64,000 nucleotides of DNA from Bradyrhizobium sp. CB2312. GTDB taxonomy: Bacteria > Pseudomonadota > Alphaproteobacteria > Rhizobiales > Xanthobacteraceae. The stretch covers positions 7,337,501 to 7,401,500 of the forward strand of contig NZ_CP121668.1 in the NCBI RefSeq assembly GCF_029714425.1, written 5' to 3'. A program made the translations under genes and the position numbers. The notes under the pieces were generated by a model. That model searched no databases. It was not told the origin of the DNA and saw only the letters and a list, made by a program, of their open reading frames with translations. Every line of letters begins with the position of its first letter. Position 1 is the stretch's first letter. This document shows positions 1-8,139 of this stretch, in pieces.

Positions 1-198
1 AGCCACGGCGCGCACGACATCACCGTGCACCTGCTCGCGGCCTGTCCGAACCGGTCGTACCTGGAGGCGCACGGCTTCGGGTTGGACACATATATCGAGC
101 ACCCGCTGGTGCTCGAGGACGGCAAGGCGCTGGCGCCGGACCGCGCCGGCCATGGCATCAGCTTTGACTGGACAGGGTTGGCGAAATTGGCGGCGTAG
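1..198 (+). CDS. Enolase-superfamily protein (mandelate racemase/muconate lactonizing type), C-terminal fragment
   Basis: The first 198 bases are open in frame 1 and end at TAG 196-198; the gene starts before the window. The 65 visible residues match the C-terminal end of the mandelate racemase / muconate lactonizing branch of the enolase superfamily: a histidine-rich start (SHGAHDITVHLLA), a phenylalanine-glycine rich middle, and an ending of the form HGISFDWTGLAKLAA. Members abstract a proton alpha to a carboxylate using Mg2+, but the catalytic barrel residues lie outside the window, so no substrate can be named. The family assignment rests on a short tail and is moderate. Confidence 0.6.
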   Translation, partial: SHGAHDITVHLLAACPNRSYLEAHGFGLDTYIEHPLVLEDGKALAPDRAGHGISFDWTGLAKLAA

Positions 199-227
199 GG
201 CTGATCGCCGCTGCGAGCGAGGTGCGC

Positions 228-330
228 CCCTCTCCCGCTTGCGGGAGAGGGTTGGGGAGAGGGTGTCTCCGCAGTGAGATCCCCAATGACGATCGAGCCC
301 TCTCCCGGCTTCTCCCGCAAGCGGGAGAGG
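228..330. repeat. Palindromic intergenic repeat, two partial units
   Basis: The gene-free gap 199-473 is mostly this repeat. The core CTCTCCCGCTTGCGGGAGAG is self-complementary and is followed by a GGTTGGGGAGAGGGTG tail. A second, partial unit in the opposite orientation follows at 299-330. Positions 228-273 recur as an exact reverse complement at 3960-4005. Elements of this kind are frequent between genes in Bradyrhizobium. The remainder of the gap shows nothing else, apart from serving as the leader of the next gene. Confidence 0.85.
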
Positions 331-473
331 TGAAGCGGAGCGCGCGGCGCGGTTGGTCTACCCAGCAGGCACGGAGTTCATTGCTGCACGCGAGGCATTC
401 CAAGGGGCTTGATGTGGGAGGCAGATAATCGGCTATGGTGGCAACAGCCGACACCATCTGAAAGTCTCCCGCC

Positions 474-1622
474 TTGACCCCCGACCTGCACAAGAAACTG
501 ACCGAATGGCGCCGGCATCTGCATGCGCATCCCGAGCTGTCGCTCCAGGAGAAGGCGACTGCCGCCTTCGTGCAGGAGAAGCTGACCGAGCTCGGCATTC
601 CCTTCAAAGCCGGCATCGGCGGCCACGGCGTCGTCGCGACCTTGAGGCGCGGGTCTGCGCAGGGCCGCGTCGGCCTGCGGGCCGACATGGATGCGCTGCC
701 GATCACCGAGGATACCGGCCTTGCCTACACCTCGACCACCCCGGGCGTGATGCATGCCTGCGGTCATGACGGACACACCGCCTCGCTGCTCGGCGCGGCG
801 GCGCTGCTCGCTGCCGACACCAGTTGGAGCGGCACGGTCGATTTCATCTTCCAGCCGGCCGAGGAAGGCTTTGGCGGCTCGCGCGCGATGGTCGCGGCCG
901 GGCTGTTCGAGCGCTTTCCGATGGACCGGGTGTTCGGCTTCCACAACTGGCCGGGCTTGGAGGCCGGCACCATCGCGGTCCATGACGGGGTCGTCATGGC
1001 CTCCGGCGGGCGCATCACCATCACCATCGACGGCCATGCCGGCCACGCCGGCATGCCGCATCTGACGCGCGATCCGGTGATGGCGGCGGGCCATCTCATC
1101 GTGGCGCTGCAGACCATCGTGTCGCGCAGCGTGGATCCGCTCGACACTGCCGTCCTCTCGCTCTGCACCATCGAGGGCGGCACCGCGCCGAACCAGATCG
1201 CCGGCCGCGTCACCATCCGCGGCACGCTGCGCTATCACCGCGACGGCGTGAAGGACACCATCCTCGACGGCATCGAGCGCACCTGCGCCGGGATTGCGAC
1301 GAGCTTCGGCGTCAAGGTGACGCCCGAGATCGTCATGGGTGTCGGCGTCGTGATCAACACGCCGGCGGAGGCGGACCTTGCCCGCATCGCCGCCGACAAG
1401 GCGCAGGCGCCCGTACGCCGCGACCTCGCGCCCAGCATGGCCGGCGAGGACTTCGCCTACTACCTGCAAAAGCGGCCCGGCGCGTTCGTCTGGATCGGCA
1501 ACGGGCCCTTGCGCGACGGCGCCGAGCTACACGGGCCGCGCTACGATTTCAACGACGCGATCCTGCCGGTAGCGTCGACCTGGATGGCCGAGGTCGCCAA
1601 GACGGCGCTGGCGTCGAACTAG
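474..1622 (+). CDS. M20 family metallo-amidohydrolase (hippurate hydrolase-like)
   Basis: A 382-residue zinc-dependent amidohydrolase of the M20 peptidase family, which removes N-acyl groups from amino acids such as hippurate. The metal-site signatures are visible: HACGHDGH at about residues 94-101, DMDALP at 71-76, PAEEG near 129-132 with the catalytic/metal Glu pair, the FHNWP histidine at 157, and a late HGPRYDFND segment. Length fits the family. The start is TTG at 474, because the upstream in-frame ATG region is cut by a stop and the N-terminus (EWRRHLHAHPELS) is where the family normally begins. It is convergent with the next gene and shares a CTAG overlap with it. The substrate is not determinable. 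Confidence 0.9.
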   Translation: MTPDLHKKLTEWRRHLHAHPELSLQEKATAAFVQEKLTELGIPFKAGIGGHGVVATLRRGSAQGRVGLRADMDALPITEDTGLAYTSTTPGVMHACGHDGHTASLLGAAALLAADTSWSGTVDFIFQPAEEGFGGSRAMVAAGLFERFPMDRVFGFHNWPGLEAGTIAVHDGVVMASGGRITITIDGHAGHAGMPHLTRDPVMAAGHLIVALQTIVSRSVDPLDTAVLSLCTIEGGTAPNQIAGRVTIRGTLRYHRDGVKDTILDGIERTCAGIATSFGVKVTPEIVMGVGVVINTPAEADLARIAADKAQAPVRRDLAPSMAGEDFAYYLQKRPGAFVWIGNGPLRDGAELHGPRYDFNDAILPVASTWMAEVAKTALASN

Positions 1623-1840
1623 CTGATCTCGCGCGGCAGCTTCCACTCCGGCCGGGGCTCGCAGACCTCGGCCTGCTCCACCCGCGCGACGTGATATCCC
1701 TCGGGCAGAAGCCGGCCGCCTTCCTCGTCCGCGACCGGCACGTCGGTCACCAATCCCTCGATCAGGGCGGCTTCCCATACCTCCTTCTCGGAAGGAAAGG
1801 GATCGCCGATCTGCTTGTTGCCTTCGAACAGCGCATACAT
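1619..1840 (-). CDS. Small conserved hypothetical protein (73 aa)
   Basis: The 73-residue acidic protein begins MYALFEGNKQIGDPFPSE and has the character of a conserved rhizobial small protein. A purine-rich GGGAGGG lies about 9 bases before the ATG. Its stop codon overlaps the stop of the convergent amidohydrolase by four bases (CTAG read both ways). No signal peptide, membrane segment or known catalytic motif is visible, and I do not recognise a function. Codon use matches the neighbours, so it is probably a real gene rather than a shadow. Confidence 0.7.
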   Translation of the reverse strand: MYALFEGNKQIGDPFPSEKEVWEAALIEGLVTDVPVADEEGGRLLPEGYHVARVEQAEVCEPRPEWKLPREIS

Positions 1841-1966
1841 CAGTTCCGGCCCTCCCGTTGACCAAGCTCACGAGAAACGTATCGATAGCACGGACGTTCC
1901 TTCCGGCAGGCGCGGCTTCCGCCATGGAGCGAGCCGCGTCCGGCGATGGCAAAGGAAGTCACGTGA

Positions 1967-2692
1967 ATGGCGCGCGTTCTGATCGGAACCTCCGGCTGGC
2001 ACTACGCCTCCTGGCGCGGTCCGTTCTTTCCTGAAGGCGTGAGGCTGAAGGATCAGCTTCGCTACTATGCCGGGCAATTCGAGACGACGGAGCTGAACGG
2101 CGTGTTCTACCGCACGCCGACGCCCGAAGCCGTCGAGGCCTGGCGCGCGCAGACCGGGCGCGATTTCGTCTTCGCCTGGAAGGCGTCCAAATTCATCACG
2201 CACTGGAAGCGCCTGTCCGATCGCTCGGTGAACAGCCTCGAGCTGCTGGAGGACCGCATCTCGCGGCTCGGCGGCAAGGTCGGGCCGATCCTGTTCCAGC
2301 TGCCGCCGCAATTCGAGGCGAATGCCGACCGGCTTGCGTCCTTCTTCAAGCTGCTGTCCAGGAAGCGGCGCTACAGCTTCGAATTCCGCCATCCGAGCTG
2401 GTACCAACCGCGCATCCTGCGGATGCTCGCTGACGAAAACATCTCGCTGTGTCTGTCCGACCATCATGATGCGCCGGCGCCGTGGAGGCGCACGGCGGAT
2501 TTCGTCTATGTGCGCGGACACGGGCCGGGCGGGCGCTATCACGGGCACTACAGCAAGGCCGCGCTGGCGCAATGGGCCCGCCGCATCAAGTCGTGGAAGC
2601 GGCAGGACTGCGACGTCTACGTCTATTTCGACAACGACCAGAAGAGCGCGGCGCCCGCCGATGCCAAGGCGTTGAAACAATTGCTAGGGTAA
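1967..2692 (+). CDS. DUF72 (YecE-like) family protein
   Basis: The 241-residue protein matches the DUF72/YecE family. It has the N-terminal IGTSGWHYASWRGPFFPEG motif, the middle FELR-type segment (YSFEFRHPSWY) and the late VYVRGHGP and YVYFDNDQKSAAPADA motifs. The family adopts a TIM-barrel fold of unclear biochemical role. AAGGAAG about 9 bases upstream of ATG 1967 supports the start. The gene stands alone between a short hypothetical and the caspase-like gene. Confidence 0.92.
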   Translation: MARVLIGTSGWHYASWRGPFFPEGVRLKDQLRYYAGQFETTELNGVFYRTPTPEAVEAWRAQTGRDFVFAWKASKFITHWKRLSDRSVNSLELLEDRISRLGGKVGPILFQLPPQFEANADRLASFFKLLSRKRRYSFEFRHPSWYQPRILRMLADENISLCLSDHHDAPAPWRRTADFVYVRGHGPGGRYHGHYSKAALAQWARRIKSWKRQDCDVYVYFDNDQKSAAPADAKALKQLLG

Positions 2693-2755
2693 GCCCGTGG
2701 CTCCCCCGGCTCCGTTGCGCTAGGATCAAGGCTGGTTCGAGCCAGCGAGATCCGG

Positions 2756-3913
2756 ATGAACCGGCGCGAATTCGTCTCAAGGTTGACGGCCGCAGCCGCG
2801 TTTGCGGGCGTGGCGCCTTTGGCTGAAGGCGCGGAAGGCCGGCGGGTCGCGCTTGTCATCGGCAACGGCGCGTACAGGAACGTGCCCGCGCTGCCCAATC
2901 CGCCGAACGATGCGAGCGACATCGCCGCGGCGCTGAAGCGACTTGGCTTCGCTGTCTCCCTCGCCACAAACGCCAGTTTCGATGCCATGCGCCGCGGCCT
3001 GATCGCGTTGGGACGCGACGCCGCCGGCGCCGACATGGCGGCGGTTTATTTCGCCGGCCATGGCATGGAGATCAATGGCGAGAACTGGCTGATCCCTGTT
3101 GACGCAGAGCTGAAGCGGGATACGGACGCGGCGAACGAAGCCGTCAACCTGCAAAGCGTGATGTTGCAGGTGTCGAGCACCACGAGCCTTGGTCTCGTCA
3201 TCCTCGACGCCTGCCGCAACAATCCGTTTGCCGCCAAGATGAGTAGATCGATCGCCACGCGTGCGGCCACCACGAGCGGGCTCGGCCGCATCGAGCCCGT
3301 CGGTAACGTTCTCGTCGCCTATGCCGCACGCGACGGTACCACGGCGCTCGACGGCGATGCGCGCAACAGCCCGTTTGCCGCGGCACTCCTGCGCAACATC
3401 GAGGTGCCCGGCGTCGAGGTGACATTCATGTTCCGCAACGTCCGCGACGACGTCATGGAGGCGACCCGCAACGAGCAGCAGCCGTTCGTCTACGGCTCGC
3501 TGTCGCGCAAGGCGATCTACCTCGCCGGCCGGCCGCCCGCCGGCGCCGAAGGCGCGGCGCCGCCGAGCCCACTTCCGGCCGCCGTCTCCCCTGCTCCACC
3601 ACCCACGCCGGCATCGCCAACGATCGACCCCGCGCTGGTCGGCACCTGGGAGATCATGGTGCCGAGCAGCCGCGGGCAGTCGCGCTGGATCTGGCAGATC
3701 ATGGGCGACGGCACCTACAGATTCCACGCCGAGCCGCAGCGCTCGGCGCGTTCGCATGAAGGCACGATCACCGCCGCGAACGGCCGCTGGACCCTGCACG
3801 CAAGCAGGGGCCTGTCAGGCTACAGTGACGGCGGCGCCTACGAGATCCGCGATGCGCTGGCGGTGATCACGGGCAAGCTCGGCACCGGCGCCTGGAAGCG
3901 CAGCGCCGACTAA
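2756..3913 (+). CDS. Caspase-like (peptidase C14, p20) protein with Tat-type signal
   Basis: A 385-residue protein with a caspase p20-type domain at about 29-250. The catalytic dyad is intact: His102 in YFAGHGM and Cys153 in LDACRNNP. The N-terminus MNRREFVSRL followed by an Ala-rich hydrophobic run looks like a twin-arginine signal (RRxF), so the domain is probably exported to the periplasm. A Pro/Ala-rich linker (about 258-290) joins a C-terminal beta-type domain that starts LVGTWEIM and may act as a sensor. Bacterial C14 homologues cleave after basic residues in stress or defence settings. No partner gene is adjacent, so the role is open. Confidence 0.88.
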   Translation: MNRREFVSRLTAAAAFAGVAPLAEGAEGRRVALVIGNGAYRNVPALPNPPNDASDIAAALKRLGFAVSLATNASFDAMRRGLIALGRDAAGADMAAVYFAGHGMEINGENWLIPVDAELKRDTDAANEAVNLQSVMLQVSSTTSLGLVILDACRNNPFAAKMSRSIATRAATTSGLGRIEPVGNVLVAYAARDGTTALDGDARNSPFAAALLRNIEVPGVEVTFMFRNVRDDVMEATRNEQQPFVYGSLSRKAIYLAGRPPAGAEGAAPPSPLPAAVSPAPPPTPASPTIDPALVGTWEIMVPSSRGQSRWIWQIMGDGTYRFHAEPQRSARSHEGTITAANGRWTLHASRGLSGYSDGGAYEIRDALAVITGKLGTGAWKRSAD

Positions 3914-3959
3914 AGCGCGATGAGATTAGGATGACGCGCCACAGCAGGGGGTCCTCGTT

Positions 3960-4005
3960 TGCGGAGACACCCTCTCCCCAACCCTCTCCCGCAAGCGGGA
4001 GAGGG
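3960..4005. repeat. Palindromic intergenic repeat, second copy
   Basis: This 46-base stretch is the exact reverse complement of 228-273 and carries the same self-complementary CTCTCCCGCAAGCGGGAGAG core. It lies just after the caspase-like gene, so the two copies bracket the first four genes of the window in inverted orientation. Confidence 0.88.
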
Positions 4006-4044
4006 AGCGTATCTCCCATGGTGCTTCAGACACGGCTGGACCGA

Positions 4045-4224
4045 TCAGGCGGCAACGTCCTGCTGCCAGCCGCCGTGGAGCTCGCTGATCAGCTTCTCCT
4101 CCCGCGCGATCCGGCGCCGGTAGAGCTCGCGCTCCGTCTCGGTTTTCGCGCCGGCCAACAGCAGGCGATAATGCCCTATGACCTTCTCGCTGCCGCGGAT
4201 CAGCAGGGTTCGGACGTCCGTCAT
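4045..4224 (-). CDS. Small helical hypothetical protein (59 aa), coupled to its upstream partner
   Basis: The 59-residue protein begins MTDVRTLLIRGSEKVIGHY. Its ATG (4222-4224) overlaps the TGA of the preceding gene as ATGA, which indicates translational coupling. It is rich in Arg, Glu and Leu and is predicted all-helical. The segment YRLLLAG...ERELYRRRIAREEKLISEL resembles YRRLLKT...ERQFIERRLSEEQTALAAL in the upstream gene, so the two may be diverged tandem duplicates. No function is recognised. Confidence 0.65.
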   Translation of the reverse strand: MTDVRTLLIRGSEKVIGHYRLLLAGAKTETERELYRRRIAREEKLISELHGGWQQDVAA

Positions 4225-4448
4225 GGCGCGCCCCCCGCGTTCTCAGACACGGTGGCGCCCTTCGGCCAGGTGAGTTCGACAGGGAACGCGTTGGAGGCGA
4301 GCGCCGCGAGGGCCGTCTGTTCCTCCGAGAGCCGCCGTTCGATGAACTGGCGCTCAAGGTCCGACAGCCGCGTCTTCAGCAGGCGTCGATAGCGGGAGAC
4401 GTTGTTTCGGTGCGCGCGAATGCGGGCCAGATCTTCATCGAGCATCAT
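4221..4448 (-). CDS. Small helical hypothetical protein (75 aa)
   Basis: I place the start at ATG 4448 (MMLDEDLARIRAH) because AGGAG sits 7 bases upstream; an in-frame ATG 24 bases further out has no such site. The protein is basic-acidic mixed, helical and coiled-coil-like, with the core RYRRLLKTRLSDLERQ. Similar short proteins occur in Bradyrhizobium without known function. It overlaps the 59-residue gene by four bases. It is divergent from the heat-shock gene, separated by about 340 bases that contain that gene's promoter and thermometer. Confidence 0.68.
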   Translation of the reverse strand: MMLDEDLARIRAHRNNVSRYRRLLKTRLSDLERQFIERRLSEEQTALAALASNAFPVELTWPKGATVSENAGGAP

Positions 4449-4621
4449 CGTCGGCTCCTGACGGTCTTTCACAATCCTTTTCGGTTGTCGGGTGCTGGAA
4501 GAGCAGCCTTCCGGCGGGAAAAAATATTCGCGCTTCTCACGCTGTCAAGACGCACCCTTGCCGCTCCCTGCTCGCCGGAACGACCGGCCGGCCGCGCCTT
4601 CAAAAAAATTTTCGTCAACCT

Positions 4622-4649
4622 CTTGCAACGACTTCACTCCGCCCTAAGT
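4622..4649 (+). promoter_or_regulatory. Candidate sigma-32 (RpoH) promoter for the Hsp20 gene
   Basis: CTTG at 4622-4625 and CCTAAGT at 4643-4649 are 17 bases apart. The alphaproteobacterial RpoH consensus is CTTG-N17-CYTATNT, so one position of the -10 differs. The site is just upstream of the ROSE-like leader, as in known rhizobial small heat-shock operons. Confidence 0.55.
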
Positions 4650-4657
4650 CGTTTTTC

Positions 4658-4786
4658 GCCGCGAGAGCGGTGTGCCGGATGCCCGATCGGGTCCGGCGCG
4701 GGCGCCGGGCCCGGGGTCTTCGGACCCGTTCCGATTCCCTGTCTTGCGCTCCTTCGTATCCATCTTGCTCTTTGGAGGACTTGGTT
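4658..4786 (+). promoter_or_regulatory. ROSE-type RNA thermometer in the Hsp20 leader
   Basis: The leader matches the architecture of the ROSE elements known from Bradyrhizobium hsp genes. It begins with a GCCGCGAGAGCGG hairpin at 4658, continues with GC-rich stems including GGGGTCTTCGGACCC, and ends in the diagnostic CTTGCT...TTGGAGGACTTGG block next to the start codon. In known ROSE RNAs the upstream TTGCT pairs with the Shine-Dalgarno GGAGG and melts on heating. Here GGAGG is at 4774-4778 and CTTGCT is immediately upstream. The assignment is from sequence pattern; folding was not computed. Confidence 0.8.
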
Positions 4787-5239
4787 ATGAGGACCACCTT
4801 TGACTTCGCGCCCCTGTGGCGCTCCACCATCGGCTTCGACCATCTGGCCGACCTCGTCGACAGCACGCTTCGCCAGGCGGGCGAGGACAACTATCCCCCC
4901 TACAACATCGAGCGCTCCGGCGAAGACCAATACCGGATCACGCTTGCCGTGGCGGGCTTCGGCGTCAACGACATCACCGTGACCGCCGAGCAGAACGCGC
5001 TCGCGATAGAGGGCAGAAAGCCCGACGGCGCCTCGCGCGAATATCTCTATCAGGGTATTGCGGCGCGCCCCTTCCGCCGTGTCTTCAACCTCGCCGACTA
5101 CGTCCAGGTCAAGCAGGCCGCCTTCCAGGACGGACTGTTGATCATCGATCTGCTGCGCGAGATTCCGGAGGCCATGAAGCCGCGGCGCATCCCGATCGCA
5201 GGCGCCCTGTCACCGCAGATCGAGAAGAAGGCGGCCTAG
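4787..5239 (+). CDS. Hsp20 / alpha-crystallin family small heat-shock protein (HspA-like)
   Basis: The 150-residue ATP-independent chaperone holds unfolding proteins in a refoldable state. I start it at ATG 4787 (MRTTFDFAPLWRS), 8 bases after GGAGG, and not at the longer in-frame opening. The N-terminal arm contains the rhizobial-class STIGFDHLADLVD segment. The alpha-crystallin domain runs from about 37 (NIERSGEDQYRITLAVAGF) to about 125, with the FRRVFNLADYVQV strand region. The C-terminal tail has IPIAG in place of the IxI/V anchor. Regulation is probably double: an RpoH-like promoter plus a ROSE thermometer. A conserved hypothetical gene follows. Confidence 0.95.
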   Translation: MRTTFDFAPLWRSTIGFDHLADLVDSTLRQAGEDNYPPYNIERSGEDQYRITLAVAGFGVNDITVTAEQNALAIEGRKPDGASREYLYQGIAARPFRRVFNLADYVQVKQAAFQDGLLIIDLLREIPEAMKPRRIPIAGALSPQIEKKAA

Positions 5240-5354
5240 ACGCGCCGAGCGCGTTCGCGCCTTGCCAGCAACCGCATCGGCGGATTGCGACCTCATCGCC
5301 ATCCGCCGACTGGACAACCATTCCCTTCGAAAGGGGTGTAGAGGGAGACGACCG

Positions 5355-5693
5355 ATGACTAATGCCAATACGACTGCCGGCGGTCTCGACCCGCTGTTTC
5401 ATCCTGCCGCACATTATTCATCTCCGGACGCCGTTCTCGACGACCGCAAGCTCTCAACACCGGAGAAGCGGATCATATTGTCGTCCTGGGCCTCGGACAT
5501 GTACGCCGTCGAATCCCAACCTGCACTGCGCGAGCTTCCCGGCATGGATCATCCGGTCCGGCTTGCGGACATTCTCGCCGCACTGCGCAAGCTCGATGAC
5601 GACGACGACCCGCCGCCCGGTGGCGGCGTCCCGATGCGGCTGCGGCGGCCCTGGAAGCGGACTTGGGCCGCCGCGACAGAGCCTTATCCGTGA
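5355..5693 (+). CDS. Conserved hypothetical protein (112 aa) downstream of Hsp20
   Basis: The 112-residue protein starts at ATG 5355 after a GGGAGACGACCG leader. Its middle (LSTPEKRIILSSWASDMYAVES) resembles a conserved rhizobial family of small proteins that often accompanies heat-shock genes. A run of Asp residues and a Pro/Gly patch precede a basic Trp-containing tail. There is no signal peptide or membrane span. It is 115 bases after hsp20 and could share its transcript. The function is unknown. Confidence 0.75.
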   Translation: MTNANTTAGGLDPLFHPAAHYSSPDAVLDDRKLSTPEKRIILSSWASDMYAVESQPALRELPGMDHPVRLADILAALRKLDDDDDPPPGGGVPMRLRRPWKRTWAAATEPYP

Positions 5694-5723
5694 TCGTTCA
5701 GCAAGATCCGTGATTGGTTTCGG

Positions 5724-6911
5724 CTAGATGATCCCGCCTTGCCGGAGCGCTGCGATCGCAGCCTTGTCATAGCCGAGCTCGGCCAAAACGAGATCGGTAT
5801 GCTCGCCGAGCGTCGGCGGACGGCTCGCGATTGCGCCTGGTGTTTCCGACAGGCGGACCGCGGCGCGGGCGACCGGGGCCTGTTTCGGCAGACCCGGATA
5901 ATCGACGTCCTGCAGGAAGCCCGCGGCGCGGATGTGCGGATGATCCAGCGCCTGTTGCGGGCTCAGCACCGGCCCGGTCGGGATCATCGCCTCACCCAAC
6001 GCGTCGATCGCCTCCTGCGTGGTGCGCATCGCGCACCAGCGCGCCATCCGCTCGCTGATGACAGGCCCGTTATTGCCGCGGCTGATGTCGTCGGCAAAGC
6101 GCGGATCGTTCAGCCAAAGCTCCTCCTCGCCCATTAGCCTCGCCCAGCGCTTGAACAGCGGCTGGCCGGTGACCTGGCACAGCACCCAGCCGTCCTTGGC
6201 GCGGTAGATGTCGGCGGGCGCGGCGGTCTGGCCGAGATTGCCTGATGGCACGCGGTTGACGTTGATGACGGCCTGCTCGATCAGCGTGGCATTGGTGAAG
6301 GACAAGGCGGTTGCGAGCAGCGCCCCCTCGACGATTTGCCCGCGTCCGGACTTGCCGCGCTCGATCAGCGCGGCAAGCGTGCCAAAGGCGCAATGCAATG
6401 CGGTGCCGAAATCGACCCAGTTCACCGCGGCGCGATAAGGCGGATCGCCCGCGCCAGTCATATAGACCGAGCCCGACATGACCTGCCCGACACCGTCGAA
6501 GCCGACCCGATCGGACCACGGCCCCGGCCCGCCGAACGCGGTCGCCGTGGTCAGGATGATGTCGGGCTTGATCGCCTTGAGCGAATCGTAATCGAGCTTC
6601 ATCGCGCGCAGCGTCTGCGGCGGCAGATTGGCGACGACGACGTCCGCGGTCGCAATCAGCCGGCGCATCACCTCCTGCCCTTCAGCCTTCATCGGATCGA
6701 GCGTGATGCACTTCTTGTTGCGGTTGACCTGGAGGAACAGCGCGCCCTCGCCGTTTTCGCCGACCGGCGCGACGAAGCGATCCTCGCTGCCGTCGCGCTT
6801 CTCCACGCGGATGACCTCGGCGCCGAATTCGGCCAGCAAGGTCGCGCAGTAGGGCCCTGCGATATAGCGCCCGAAATCGAGGACGCGCACGCCCGCCAAA
6901 ACTCCTCCCAT
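5724..6911 (-). CDS. CoA-transferase family III (CaiB/BaiF) protein
   Basis: A 395-residue class III CoA-transferase, which moves CoA between carboxylic acids through enzyme-bound anhydride intermediates. The family N-terminus (LAGVRVLDFGRYIAGPYCATLLAEFGA) is present. Asp167 in the NWVDFGTAL segment sits where formyl-CoA transferase has its catalytic aspartate. The protein is full length and is transcribed away from the VOC gene. The substrate pair cannot be told from sequence. Confidence 0.93.
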   Translation of the reverse strand: MGGVLAGVRVLDFGRYIAGPYCATLLAEFGAEVIRVEKRDGSEDRFVAPVGENGEGALFLQVNRNKKCITLDPMKAEGQEVMRRLIATADVVVANLPPQTLRAMKLDYDSLKAIKPDIILTTATAFGGPGPWSDRVGFDGVGQVMSGSVYMTGAGDPPYRAAVNWVDFGTALHCAFGTLAALIERGKSGRGQIVEGALLATALSFTNATLIEQAVINVNRVPSGNLGQTAAPADIYRAKDGWVLCQVTGQPLFKRWARLMGEEELWLNDPRFADDISRGNNGPVISERMARWCAMRTTQEAIDALGEAMIPTGPVLSPQQALDHPHIRAAGFLQDVDYPGLPKQAPVARAAVRLSETPGAIASRPPTLGEHTDLVLAELGYDKAAIAALRQGGII

Positions 6912-7084
6912 CGATCCCTTCCCTTATCTTTATGTTCTCGCAGCTTACAGGGACTGGCTGCCACGGCAAGGCGGCGACGGGCATGCTGCCTTACGCCGAA
7001 GATGTGATCGGCGACCCGTTTCGGCTGGCGGAAATTCTGCTCTAGAATGAGCTGCCCGTCCCCCGAAGCGAGAAGCGCCCGGCC

Positions 7085-7972
7085 ATGCCGCAACAATTCG
7101 ACCGATCCGCAGAAGATCTCGGCAACGCGATCCATTTCGAGCACGTCAACATCCAGGTCCCCGACCAGCGCCTCGCCACGCTGTTCTACGTCACCGGGCT
7201 CGGGCTCACCCGCGATCCCTATCTGATGGTGTCCGACACCAACATGTGGATCAATGCCGGACGCAGCCAGTTTCATCTGCCAAGCGGCAAGGCGCAGGTC
7301 CTGCGCGGCCATACCGGGCTGGTGATCGAGGGCCGCGAGGCGCTGCTGACGCGCCTGGCATCGGTTGCGAAGAAGCTCGAAGGCACCGCGTTCGCGTTCA
7401 CCGAGCACAATGATCACATCGAGGCGATCTGTCCGTGGGGCAATCGAATGCGCTGCTACGAGCCGGATGCGGCGCGCTTCGGCCGCGTCGCGCTCGGCAT
7501 TCCCTATGTCGAGTTCGACGTGCCCGTGGGCACCGCGAAGGCGATCTGCGCGTTCTATCCCGAGATCATGGGCATGCCCGCCAGCTTGCGGAACGGCGAC
7601 GGCACTGTTGCCGCCGTGCAGACCGGCCGTGACCAGCATCTGCTGTTTCGCGAGACCGACCGGCCGCAGGGCGGCTATGACGGCCACCATGTGCAGATGT
7701 ACATCACCGACTTCTCCGGCCCCTACCGCAAGCTGCTGGCGCGCGACCTGATTTCGCGCGAGGACAACCAGTACCAGTACCGGTTCTGCGACATCGTCGA
7801 CCTCGACAGCGGCAAGCACCTGTTCACGGTCGAGCACGAGGTGCGCTCGGCGACCCACCCGATGTTCATGCGCCCGATGGTCAACCGCAACCCGGCGGTG
7901 AACAACCGCAATTATGCCTACGGACACGATCAGACGTCATGGGCGATGGGACTGGATCAATACGAGGGGTAG
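7085..7972 (+). CDS. VOC (glyoxalase/dioxygenase fold) family protein
   Basis: The 295-residue protein has two vicinal-oxygen-chelate style repeats. The first begins FEHVNIQVPDQRLATLFYVTGLGL. The second begins about residue 140 with GIPYVEFDVPVGTAKAICAFYPEIMG. A late HLFTVEHEVRS supplies the last likely metal ligand. The family covers glyoxalases, extradiol dioxygenases and resistance proteins, and nothing here fixes which. It is divergent from the CoA-transferase gene, and the 170-base gap probably holds both promoters. Confidence 0.85.
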   Translation: MPQQFDRSAEDLGNAIHFEHVNIQVPDQRLATLFYVTGLGLTRDPYLMVSDTNMWINAGRSQFHLPSGKAQVLRGHTGLVIEGREALLTRLASVAKKLEGTAFAFTEHNDHIEAICPWGNRMRCYEPDAARFGRVALGIPYVEFDVPVGTAKAICAFYPEIMGMPASLRNGDGTVAAVQTGRDQHLLFRETDRPQGGYDGHHVQMYITDFSGPYRKLLARDLISREDNQYQYRFCDIVDLDSGKHLFTVEHEVRSATHPMFMRPMVNRNPAVNNRNYAYGHDQTSWAMGLDQYEG

Positions 7973-8139
7973 AGGGCGTGCCGGCTGGCCTCGATGATTT
8001 CGAGACGCATTTGGAAAAAGCACGACGCTCGCGGGCCGTGCTCTTTGAACGATCGAAAGAGCTGCTATCTTGTCGCAGCGCAAATGCAGCATAGGCTCGT
8101 GGCCGCCGTGCCGGACAGCCACAGCCCGGAGACATCGCG

